A program made the position numbers and the translations under genes. From NCBI GenBank assembly GCA_040758525.1, contig JBFLVQ010000078.1, positions 1 through 21,642 of the forward strand: a stretch of 21,642 nt of DNA. The letters run 5' to 3'. The DNA is from JBFLVQ01 sp040758525 (lineage in GTDB: Bacteria; Acidobacteriota; Blastocatellia; Chloracidobacteriales; JADJPF01). The notes under the pieces were generated by a model. That model searched no databases, was not told the DNA's origin, and saw nothing but the letters and a program-made list of their open reading frames with translations. Of this stretch, positions 1-7,808 are shown piece after piece (position 1 is the first letter of the stretch; each line of letters opens with the position of its first letter).

Positions 1-586
1 GCCCCTCCTGTTCATCTAAGAATTCCATTAACAGTTTGTTATTAATAGCGTTCCATTCGGTCTCAAATTCATACCAATTTTTACCTGTGAAGTCGAAGTG
101 TAGAAAGACTTGTTGGTTTTGACAACTATTTTTAAGTATATCTTCGATAGTTTCAAGCTCTTTTTCAAAGGAGGCACGGAATTTTTCAATTACGGTTCCA
201 CGGAAGGCTTTAGCATCTTCCTGACCACGGTAGTATGAACTTAAGCCAAAAATATTCTTTATCTCATTATTGCTCATTCGATAGTTGCCACTCTCATTCT
301 CTTTTTTATCTAATCCATAATAGATATCGCCAAAAATATATTTGACCAGACTATCAGCATCAGAGGTCTTAAACATCAAGTAGTAAAGCTTGTGACGAAT
401 GAAATCTTCATCTTCAATCTCTCTAATACCATTAAAATCGAAGTGGAAATCATTGCGAACTGGCAGAGAGAGGTAAGTTATCTTTATCTTCTTGTTCTTT
501 AGTGGCGCAGGTTTGATATAACGATGGTGTTTTATCCGACCTGCATTTCGTAATGTTTTTCCAATGTGAAGTAATGTTTCTAGCAT
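1..586 (-). CDS. cas8b: Cas8b/TM1802-like CRISPR Cascade large subunit, N-terminal part (cut by window edge)
   Basis: An open frame starts at the ATG at 586 and runs leftwards off the window without a stop, giving 195 visible residues. It begins MLETLLHIGKTLRNAG and contains a segment around residues 80-105 (KYIFGDIYYGLDKK, then GNYRMS) of the kind I associate with the TM1802 family of subtype I-B large subunits (Cas8b/Csh1). In that family the protein recognises PAM and crRNA end within Cascade. The family's zinc-binding and C-terminal parts would lie outside the window. It follows cas6 by 62 nt on the same strand, the expected order in I-B operons, and the position supports the call as much as the sequence does. 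The coding DNA is visibly more AT-rich than the rest of the window. No clear Shine-Dalgarno sequence precedes the ATG. An alternative is another Cas8 subtype; I am confident of a Cascade subunit, less of the subtype. Confidence 0.62.
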   Translation of the reverse strand, partial: MLETLLHIGKTLRNAGRIKHHRYIKPAPLKNKKIKITYLSLPVRNDFHFDFNGIREIEDEDFIRHKLYYLMFKTSDADSLVKYIFGDIYYGLDKKENESGNYRMSNNEIKNIFGLSSYYRGQEDAKAFRGTVIEKFRASFEKELETIEDILKNSCQNQQVFLHFDFTGKNWYEFETEWNAINNKLLMEFLDEQEG

Positions 587-648
587 AATTTTAACTAAGC
601 TATATAAATGCTTTTACTAATCTTATCTTAGCTTTGATTTTATAAAGG

Positions 649-1449
649 TTAATGTTCCTCTGCTCCTATATTAGGAAAGGCAGCCATACCAAATCCCTGT
701 GAATTGGCATTGCCAAAGCCACACTCATAACCCAATCGGATCAATTCTTTGCTCCCGCGTACCGTGAACGGGGCAAAATAGCCCCTGATATCTATACCTT
801 TGAACCGGATCAATTTCGAAATACGCTCTACACCACCACGGCGCACAATATAATCTTCATCAAAAGCGAATTCCAGTTGTGACTGCTGTGGTTCACGGCC
901 ATAAAGAGCACAATACTTCTCCAGTAGATTGCGGTTTATCAGTTCTCCAAAACGGGTATCATCAGCACGTACATACAATTTACGTGGTTGTCCGTTGACC
1001 TCCTCTTTAGCAGCAACAGTAATTGGTGATAGACAAATAAAAGAAGTATGGTCAGACAACTGCGGTGTAGGGAGCGTCTCAACCTCAATAAGCCTGAACC
1101 GTGCGGTCACTTCACTATCAGCCAATGTTAGCAATGGCTGTTGAAACAGGCCATTCACAAAATTATTAAGAAAATCATCAACTGGTGATGTGATCTGCCA
1201 AAAGACCGGTCCGGATAAGATGTATATACGGCCATTGCGCACTTGCTGGCGCGCTACCCAGGGACGAGAAAAAGTGAAATACTTAAACTTTTTCTTTCCT
1301 GTTGTATAACCATCTTCATGAAGAAAGCTGGCATAGTCCGGCGAAGACTCGGCAAGCTTCTGGTATATCATTGACGAAAAAGAGTAATTGTAGTTGAACG
1401 AAAGAGCTGCATCTCTGTGTAATGGTTCAAGCGTCAGTTTGATTCGCAT
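649..1449 (-). CDS. cas6: Cas6 CRISPR pre-crRNA endoribonuclease
   Basis: A 266-residue protein with Cas6 architecture: tandem ferredoxin-like folds ending in the glycine-rich loop GYECGFGNANSQGFGM at about residues 239-254, the best-conserved Cas6 feature. Near the N-terminus, Tyr29, His44 (in FLHEDGY) and Lys52 fall almost at the spacing of the general acid-base triad described for Pyrococcus Cas6 (Tyr31, His46, Lys52). I infer that it is catalytically active. It would cleave repeat RNA into crRNAs and hand them to Cascade. It is the first gene of a minus-strand operon leading into the Cas8b-like gene, so the array and the remaining cas genes (cas7, cas5, cas3, possibly cas4/1/2) should lie to the left of the window. 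The start at 1449 has no Shine-Dalgarno sequence; a small inverted repeat (ATGTT/AACAT, 1455-1468) sits just upstream. Confidence 0.88.
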   Translation of the reverse strand: MRIKLTLEPLHRDAALSFNYNYSFSSMIYQKLAESSPDYASFLHEDGYTTGKKKFKYFTFSRPWVARQQVRNGRIYILSGPVFWQITSPVDDFLNNFVNGLFQQPLLTLADSEVTARFRLIEVETLPTPQLSDHTSFICLSPITVAAKEEVNGQPRKLYVRADDTRFGELINRNLLEKYCALYGREPQQSQLEFAFDEDYIVRRGGVERISKLIRFKGIDIRGYFAPFTVRGSKELIRLGYECGFGNANSQGFGMAAFPNIGAEEH

Positions 1450-1565
1450 AATTGATGTTGATTAACATTGATAGAGATTTTGTTGGTACATTTTTATAAT
1501 AACGGATCTTTGTTAATTTTGTACTCTAAAAAGAAAGAGTTTAAATGGCTGTTTATGGTTGATCA

Positions 1566-4538
1566 TTAAAACATAAGACGAAACCCAAATTGTAATTGGC
1601 GTGGTGAGAAGGCACCTCGATAGCGATCGCGTGGCACAATAAAGCGACCGTCTTGTTGTGGCGGTAGATTAAAGTTTCCTTGTCTATCTGGTGGGAATGC
1701 ATTGTTGATTGTACTGATGTTAAGCCGATTGAAAAGATTGAAGATCTCTAAGATAGCCTCTAGACGATAGCGTTCTTGTACCATTGCAGTACGTGTTAAG
1801 CGTAGATCAACACTGGCAAATCCTGGTGTAATACCTACATTACGTCCCAGTCCTAGCGGCCGATCGCCAAGATTACCATTCATATTCAAATCGACTCGGG
1901 AGTCTATATTATAAGGACGTCCTGACTCTATATTGACAATTGTCGAGACAAGAAAATTTCGTAAGAGCAGATTATCTTTATAACTTAATTCCCAACTTCC
2001 CGAGAAAGTTAGACGATGTCGAGTATCTTGTAAGGAGAGCCCACGTTCTTGTCCTGGTCGTAATGAATCATTCTGTTGATTACCCAAAGTAATCAGACTG
2101 TCACTAACATTGTCAACTGTTTTTGAGAGTGTGTAATTGGCAAGAAAACCAAATCGGTTTGTCAGTCTGCGGTTGATCGATAGAGTTAACCCATGATAGT
2201 AGCTGTCAAATGCCGATTCGAATTCAATGGTGAGACCACGCTTGGGATCTATACGGCCAGTAAGCGCGCTCTGCAATGGATTTTGACGTATAGGGCGCAC
2301 AATTGGATTGATATCGCGCGCGCCTAGCAGCTTGATACCACGAACAAAATTGTAGGTAAGCAGTATGGTTGTATTACTATCAATGGAATAGTCAAAGCCG
2401 ATATTGATCTGTTGAGCATAACCATTGCGGAAGTTGGGTTGAAACTGAATGGTCTGGCTTAATTGTGGATGAAACCTGACATTGGCAGGTAATTGATCGG
2501 CTTCTGGGAAACTGTGGCCTGGTTGTGCAAAGGCTATGATCGAGAATGGAAAAGGAATGGTAGTGACATTATATGAATTGTTGCTAAATAACCCTGTGAC
2601 AAATGCTGGTCCTGCCAGTGGTATATCAAAGAAGAGTCCATAAGAGCTACGCAAGCGCAAACTCTTGTTTCGATTGAGATAGTATGAGAGTGCCAATCGA
2701 GGGCTAAAATTACCATTATTTTTGGGGATAAAACGCACACGATTCAAGTCGTATCGCAGTCCTGCTTTAATAAGTAGTTTGGGGCTTAACCTAATATCAT
2801 CTTGACCAAATAGAGAAAGAAAGTCTCCTTTTATCATTAGTTGGGTTGGACCGAAGCCTTGCAGGTAGGTAAGCGGAAGAGAAAGATCGGCAAGGGGAGT
2901 ATTACTGGGAAAGTTAGCAACAGTGCTTGGTAGTAAGCTTGTCAGTAATACCAGAAAATCACGTTGTTGCTGGCTTCTTGAAGCTGGATCAAAAGCTTCT
3001 AAGGTTGTAAATGCAGGTGCATTGGGTATACCGGTAAAGGCTGCGAAATTGATTGGACCAAAGAAGGTTAATCCACTGGAATTGAAAGGCAATCTGGTCT
3101 TGCTGGCAGGAGCATTAAGATAATAATAATCAACACCAAATTTGAACTGATGCCGTCCCTGTAAGAATGTAACATTGTTGACAAACTGATAGATATGCTC
3201 TGCGCGAGTCTGTTCTAGTAATGGATTGCGTCCAAATAGTACACCACCTTCGGAAACCGGTAGCACTACCATAGGGCCATTATCGAGTGGTCGTACAGAC
3301 TGGTTACGACGACTGATCAGTAATCTAGTCTCATTTACCAACTTCAAGTCTGCGGCAATATAAATATTATTAAATGCTAGTGAATTATCATCCAATTTCT
3401 GAAAGCCACCACTGGTCTTATCAATAAGCCCGCCAAAAAATTCGAACGCGCCATTGTAAGTAAAGCCACCATTGTAACGTAATGAGAGCATATCCGCGGC
3501 GCTAAGTCGCCAATCTACTTTTGCTAGTACTGAGGTCGTCCCGATTGGGAAAGGTATCGCTCCATTACTTACGTTAAAACCCTGCCGACGTGCGGCTGCT
3601 ACGGTCTCATCTCTTATTGTTACAATATTGTTCTGCTTAACCGTCAACCGCTCAAAAGCAGTAAAGAAAAAAGCTTTGTCTTGTTTTAGCGGTCCGCTTA
3701 ATGTGGTACCAAACTGGTATTGTTGATAAGGTGGTTTGCGTGTTACAAAGGGGTCGCGTGCACTCACCTTATCATTACGTAACAGACTAAATAGTGTGCC
3801 ATGATAGGTATTCTCTCCACTACGCGTTACGATATTAATTACTCCTCCAATGGCACGGCCAAATTCTGCTGAATAACCATCGGTCACGACCTGAAATTCT
3901 TGTACAGCATCCTGGCTAAAGGTTGAACGTTGTGAGCCTGAACCAATATCATTATTGTCCAGTCCATCGATTGTTACATTATTGCTACGTGCAGTCTGTC
4001 CATTGATCGATAAACCTGAAGTTGCCAAGACACCTTGTATTGGCAATCGGTCGATTGTTACACGTGCTGTAGTAAGAGAAAAGTCTAGGAAATTGCGACG
4101 GTTGATGGGTAGGTTCTCAATACGCTGACGGTCAATATTGGTGCTATTTTCAGTCTTCTCTTCATTGATTATACTACTGCCCAATACCTCTATGGCTTCA
4201 CTTGCCCTTTGTACCGAAAGGGTAAACTCAATAGTCGGTACAGTGCCTATATTGAGGCGTATTGTTTCGCTGACAGTAGCAAAACCTTCTGCTTGTGCGC
4301 TGACCTGGTATTTTCCCGGCGGCAATTGTACTAAATGAAAAAGCCCATCACTACCTACCTGCGCGCTACGCGCGAGGTTGGTGGTACTATTTTGGGCTGT
4401 TACAGTTGCCCCCACTAGTACCGCGCCCTGCGAATCTTTAACCGAGCCAGAGATAGTGCCAGTAGTAGCACCACTCTGAGCCTGGACAGGAAAGCTGAGC
4501 GTAAGCAAGAGTATCCAGCTAAAGAGCCAGCCTTTCAT
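1566..4538 (-). CDS. Oar-like TonB-dependent receptor with carboxypeptidase-regulatory-like domain
   Basis: A 990-residue outer-membrane protein. Residues 1-20 are a signal peptide ending VQA before QSG. Residues about 27-108 form a carboxypeptidase-regulatory-like beta-sandwich (TGTISGSVKDSQGA; GKYQVSAQAEGF). Residues about 125-240 are the plug, with INGQ, VTIDGLDNND and the VTDGYSAEFGRAIGGVINIV stretch typical of acidobacterial Oar-like receptors. The rest is a long beta-barrel rich in aromatic and Asn residues, ending in a terminal Phe (FGFRLMF), the outer-membrane insertion signature. Length matches this subfamily. No convincing TonB box was seen. The substrate cannot be told; the family takes up large ligands or polymers through TonB energy. 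It is a stand-alone gene, 112 nt downstream of the kinase gene and with its own candidate promoter. Confidence 0.9.
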   Translation of the reverse strand: MKGWLFSWILLLTLSFPVQAQSGATTGTISGSVKDSQGAVLVGATVTAQNSTTNLARSAQVGSDGLFHLVQLPPGKYQVSAQAEGFATVSETIRLNIGTVPTIEFTLSVQRASEAIEVLGSSIINEEKTENSTNIDRQRIENLPINRRNFLDFSLTTARVTIDRLPIQGVLATSGLSINGQTARSNNVTIDGLDNNDIGSGSQRSTFSQDAVQEFQVVTDGYSAEFGRAIGGVINIVTRSGENTYHGTLFSLLRNDKVSARDPFVTRKPPYQQYQFGTTLSGPLKQDKAFFFTAFERLTVKQNNIVTIRDETVAAARRQGFNVSNGAIPFPIGTTSVLAKVDWRLSAADMLSLRYNGGFTYNGAFEFFGGLIDKTSGGFQKLDDNSLAFNNIYIAADLKLVNETRLLISRRNQSVRPLDNGPMVVLPVSEGGVLFGRNPLLEQTRAEHIYQFVNNVTFLQGRHQFKFGVDYYYLNAPASKTRLPFNSSGLTFFGPINFAAFTGIPNAPAFTTLEAFDPASRSQQQRDFLVLLTSLLPSTVANFPSNTPLADLSLPLTYLQGFGPTQLMIKGDFLSLFGQDDIRLSPKLLIKAGLRYDLNRVRFIPKNNGNFSPRLALSYYLNRNKSLRLRSSYGLFFDIPLAGPAFVTGLFSNNSYNVTTIPFPFSIIAFAQPGHSFPEADQLPANVRFHPQLSQTIQFQPNFRNGYAQQINIGFDYSIDSNTTILLTYNFVRGIKLLGARDINPIVRPIRQNPLQSALTGRIDPKRGLTIEFESAFDSYYHGLTLSINRRLTNRFGFLANYTLSKTVDNVSDSLITLGNQQNDSLRPGQERGLSLQDTRHRLTFSGSWELSYKDNLLLRNFLVSTIVNIESGRPYNIDSRVDLNMNGNLGDRPLGLGRNVGITPGFASVDLRLTRTAMVQERYRLEAILEIFNLFNRLNISTINNAFPPDRQGNFNLPPQQDGRFIVPRDRYRGAFSPRQLQFGFRLMF

Positions 4539-4592
4539 TTTTGATGGAACCCTCGTGCTAGACCTGCTACCCTGACTTTATATTTGGCTTCC

Positions 4593-4627
4593 ATTATAGC
4601 CTCTTCTTGATAATCTGCAATTGTCAA
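4593..4627 (-). promoter_or_regulatory. Candidate promoter of the TonB-dependent receptor gene
   Basis: On the minus strand a perfect TATAAT lies at 4598-4593 and a perfect TTGACA at 4627-4622, about 55 nt upstream of the receptor ATG. The two boxes are 23 nt apart, longer than the usual 16-18, so they may not act as a pair. A weaker TTGCAG sits at 16 nt from the TATAAT. The TATAAT is the stronger part of the call. Confidence 0.35.
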
Positions 4628-4650
4628 TCTATTAGATGGAAAGCGAAAAA

Positions 4651-6333
4651 TTAGTGGGAAGTTTCCTCACAGACTACACGAAAACCGAGTTTAGCATCGG
4701 AGAAGTCTGCTAGTTGCCAGGTACGGAAAGTTACAGGATCAAGCGCGGTTTCATTGGTCTTGCCACGCAGAATGCGTAGGCGTGCTTGTTGAAAAGAGTT
4801 TGGTAGTGTCATTAGCGAACCAGGATATAGATAGAGTTCTGTACTTGTCCATTCAAAATAACCAGTCAATATATCGCTTACATTTGATTGAATACTCTTA
4901 TTACCAGCTAGATATTCCCATTCCTGTTCGGTTGGCAGCCTATATTGATGTCTGGTTTGCTGGCTTAGCCAGTCACAGTAGGCTTTCGCGTCATGCCAGC
5001 TTATGTTGGTAACCGGCTGTTTTAACATCTCCATTGTTGGCAGGCCTTGCCAATGTGAAGGTGGTCGATAATTTGTCTGTTTGATGAAATCAGCATACTG
5101 CTCAGTAGTGATAAGTGTTTTTGATACCTGAAACGATTTTAAATTAACTTGATGGCGTGGTTGAGCAAATTTATCGTCTTGATCACTGCCCATAAGAAAA
5201 GCTGTGCTTTCTATCGTGACAAGTTCAGGTAATAGTGATGTCGATATGGTAGAGAGAGTCTGTGGACCCTGCTTAACTAACCATTGTGAGTAAAAATACC
5301 AGCTAGTTACTGTTGCAGTGATGAGCAGCAACAACATAATAGTAAGGATCTGGTAATATCGGCGGCGAAATAGCGGAATTGATGGTATTGATGGGGCTAG
5401 CTTATCTGACCTGTATATACTAGTCTCGGGCTTAGTCTCCACTTTAGTACTTGTCTTTGCCTTCTCTTTAAGAGTTTCTAGTAGGTATTCTTCCTCAATC
5501 GACTCCAACTCCCTTTTCAATTCCAGTACTGTTTGTGGTCGTTGATCAGGTGAATAGGCCAATCCTTTATTTATAATCTCACTTAAATGTGGGGTAGCGC
5601 CTGGACGCATCTCACAGAGGGAACGAAACTGACCTACCATTACGGTTGGCACTTCACCAGTGAGCATCTCGTAGAGCGTAACACTAATGCTAAAGAGGTC
5701 GGTACGGGCATCCACAGTAAGACCGTAAAATTGCTCAGGGGAGATATACCGCATTGTACCAGGCAACTTCTGTCCTGTTAGACTAGCAGCGAGCATCTCT
5801 TCGCTAGGGTTTATCAGCTTAGCAATACCAAAATCGAGTATATGTACCACGATCTCGCCATCACTGAGTTGCTGGATCATAATGTTTTCTGGTTTGAGAT
5901 CGCGATGGATAATGCCATGATGGTGAATTTCATGTAGTCCTGCACAGAGTTGCTTAGCGATCCTGACGGCTTTTCCTTCGCTCAGTGTACCTCGTTCTTG
6001 CAACAAACGGCGCAATGTCATACCTTCTACATATTCCATTACCAGGTAAGGGAGTTGTAATTTTGGTACAATACCGTAATCAGTAATCAGGACTACATTA
6101 GGGTGATTAATTTTGGCTAGCAGAGCAGCTTCGCGTTTAAAGCGATATATACGACTTGTCGCATTATCTGTCTTAGTGAGATCTATCAGTTTGAGTGCCA
6201 GGGTGTTGTTGAGTTGCAGATTGGTGACACGAAACACCCATCCCATTCCCCCCTTACCGATCAAGGATTCCACACGATACTTACCGTCAATAACCGTTCC
6301 TAGCAAGGACTCGCTGGCGTGTAGGTTACTCAT
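4651..6333 (-). CDS. Transmembrane Ser/Thr kinase with extracytoplasmic FGE/C-type-lectin-like domain
   Basis: A 560-residue protein. The Hanks-type kinase domain spans about 19-280 with an intact glycine loop GKGGMG (26-31), Lys48 (ALKLI), HRDLKPEN (Asp145), DFG (Asp167) and the SPEQ form of the APE motif (198-201), so it should be active. A charged linker leads to one transmembrane helix at about 328-348. The cytoplasmic kinase and the RRR before the helix imply that residues 349-560 are outside. This part (about 368-556) is a formylglycine-generating-enzyme-like domain: FLMGSD, ITTEQYADF, VTNISWHDAKAYCDWL, RLPTEQEWEYLAG and the terminal GFRVV. I do not see the paired catalytic cysteines of true FGE enzymes, so ligand sensing is likelier than chemistry. 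The architecture recalls chlamydial Pkn1-type kinases. It is divergent from the next kinase gene across a 231-bp shared control region. Confidence 0.9.
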   Translation of the reverse strand: MSNLHASESLLGTVIDGKYRVESLIGKGGMGWVFRVTNLQLNNTLALKLIDLTKTDNATSRIYRFKREAALLAKINHPNVVLITDYGIVPKLQLPYLVMEYVEGMTLRRLLQERGTLSEGKAVRIAKQLCAGLHEIHHHGIIHRDLKPENIMIQQLSDGEIVVHILDFGIAKLINPSEEMLAASLTGQKLPGTMRYISPEQFYGLTVDARTDLFSISVTLYEMLTGEVPTVMVGQFRSLCEMRPGATPHLSEIINKGLAYSPDQRPQTVLELKRELESIEEEYLLETLKEKAKTSTKVETKPETSIYRSDKLAPSIPSIPLFRRRYYQILTIMLLLLITATVTSWYFYSQWLVKQGPQTLSTISTSLLPELVTIESTAFLMGSDQDDKFAQPRHQVNLKSFQVSKTLITTEQYADFIKQTNYRPPSHWQGLPTMEMLKQPVTNISWHDAKAYCDWLSQQTRHQYRLPTEQEWEYLAGNKSIQSNVSDILTGYFEWTSTELYLYPGSLMTLPNSFQQARLRILRGKTNETALDPVTFRTWQLADFSDAKLGFRVVCEETSH

Positions 6334-6564
6334 AAAATTATCGTATTAGAATAGTCGCTCGATTAGCTGAAATGAATATACACTGAATAGACCTCTGTTA
6401 TTAAGCGAAAAGTGACGATAATAAAAATCTTGAGCCGCTTATCTGATTCGCTTATGCTTTATAGTTATTTCTGTCTTGGCGATAAATTCTGTTATTAGTT
6501 GGACCGATCGTGGTCTGCACGATAAATTGTTTGGTAGGGATTACCAATAACGAGCCAGTATATA
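6334..6564. promoter_or_regulatory. Divergent control region between two kinase genes
   Basis: This 231-bp AT-rich region must hold promoters for both divergent kinase genes. Visible are an exact 9-bp direct repeat CGATAAATT at 6480-6488 and 6520-6528 (40 bp apart), with a small inverted repeat (GACC/GGTC) between the copies, and a 7-bp repeat GAGCCAG at 6552-6558 and 6567-6573 that brackets the plus-strand start codon. A TATAGT resembling a -10 box lies near 6460. No convincing complete promoter was found on either strand. Confidence 0.45.
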
Positions 6565-7791
6565 ATGAGCCAGGAAAACAGTCAGCGAGATTGCTTTAGC
6601 AATCTCATAGGGAAAGAATTAAATCATAGCTACCGTATTGTAGAGAAATTGAGTGCCGGCGGTATGAGCGCGGTCTTTCTTGCTACTCAATTGCAGTTGG
6701 GTAATCGTGTAGCCATTAAAGTAATTTCGCCGGAGTTGGTTGTCGATCCTACTTTTGTAAAACGCTTTCAACGTGAGGCACGAGTTGGCCGTGCATTGCT
6801 ACACCCCAATATCGTTAAGGTCTATGAGTCTAATATAACCGATGATGGCCTTCTATATATGGTTATGGAGCTAGTAGAAGGAGAAACGCTCAGTAGCTAT
6901 ATGGAAAGAATGGCACCAATACCGGCAATACACTGCCTAGAGATCTTACGGCCTATCTGTAATGCTCTTGATACTGCCCATAAACGCAACATACTGCATC
7001 GTGATCTCAAACCAGGCAATATTCTTGTTAAATTCGAGACTGGTAAGGAGATTGTCAAGCTAGCCGATTTTGGTATTGTCAAACTGCTACAGCCTGACAA
7101 TGAGCTGACAGATGGATCCGGTTCCAATCTCACTGAGATTGGACAGGTCTTTGGCACACCAGAATATATGTCGCCAGAACAACTGATGTCCTATCCGGTT
7201 GGGCCTACTAGCGATATTTATAGTTTGGGGGTTATCCTCTACGAAATGCTTACTGGGCATCTGCCGATCGAGTGTGATGATTTTCGTGAACTATTCCGTC
7301 TCAAGACCGCTCAAGATGGGTTGCCGCCACCCTCCTCGCTCTATACGTTTCTGCCTGTAGCATTCGACCAAGTGCTTGAGAAAGCGTTGGCACCTGTTGC
7401 TCAGCAACGCTATCAGACTGCTGGCGAACTCCTCAATGCTTTCCAAACCATTGTCGAGCAGACAGCAAAATCCTACCAGAATGCCGATTCTCCTCAGCAT
7501 AACGAACTGTCAGAAGATAAGAAGATCTATGTTAGACCTACATATAAAGTGACTGAATCCACTAGCTCATCACTTAAATACAAAAGTGCGTCTGATAACG
7601 ACAAGAAGATAGCGTCGATTACTTCTGGTGTAGTTATAACGGATGGGTTGGTAGAGCAAGCTAATACGAATATAGCAGAGAGTAATGAGACGGCAGTAAC
7701 ATTGCTAACTAGCCAGTTCAAGAAGCGATCGATTATGGTAGTTGGGTTAATACTGTTACTAATCATAGTATGGCTTCTATATGCTGGTTAG
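6565..7791 (+). CDS. Ser/Thr protein kinase with C-terminal membrane anchor
   Basis: A 408-residue protein with a Hanks-type kinase domain at about 23-295. The glycine loop is AGGMSAV, shorter in Gly than usual. Lys52 (AIKVI), HRDLKPGN (Asp147), DFG (Asp168), the activation segment ending GTPEYMSPEQ, and SDIYSLGVILYEML are all present, so activity is expected. A low-complexity Ser/Thr/Asn-rich linker (about 300-385) leads to a transmembrane helix at 389-406, with only about two residues beyond it. There is therefore no outer sensor domain; regulation must come through the membrane, a partner or another kinase. It is followed after 17 nt by a secreted TPR protein, suggesting a two-gene operon in which the TPR protein might act on the outer face. 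No Shine-Dalgarno sequence is evident at the chosen ATG. Confidence 0.9.
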   Translation: MSQENSQRDCFSNLIGKELNHSYRIVEKLSAGGMSAVFLATQLQLGNRVAIKVISPELVVDPTFVKRFQREARVGRALLHPNIVKVYESNITDDGLLYMVMELVEGETLSSYMERMAPIPAIHCLEILRPICNALDTAHKRNILHRDLKPGNILVKFETGKEIVKLADFGIVKLLQPDNELTDGSGSNLTEIGQVFGTPEYMSPEQLMSYPVGPTSDIYSLGVILYEMLTGHLPIECDDFRELFRLKTAQDGLPPPSSLYTFLPVAFDQVLEKALAPVAQQRYQTAGELLNAFQTIVEQTAKSYQNADSPQHNELSEDKKIYVRPTYKVTESTSSSLKYKSASDNDKKIASITSGVVITDGLVEQANTNIAESNETAVTLLTSQFKKRSIMVVGLILLLIIVWLLYAG

Positions 7792-7808
7792 GGCAGAATT
7801 GGTCAAGT

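Noticed and set aside
1450..1565. CRISPR array or leader beside cas6
   Set aside because: No repeated unit is present in this 116-bp spacer; only a small inverted repeat and a weak ACTCT/AGAGT hairpin were seen.
4651..5250. Diversity-generating retroelement variable region in the FGE-like domain
   Set aside because: No reverse transcriptase, template repeat or duplicated near-identical segment was seen in the window; kept only as something to test.
7770..7808. Upstream ATG at 7770 for the TPR gene
   Set aside because: It overlaps the kinase gene and would place 13 extra residues before a signal peptide that is well formed from the ATG at 7809.
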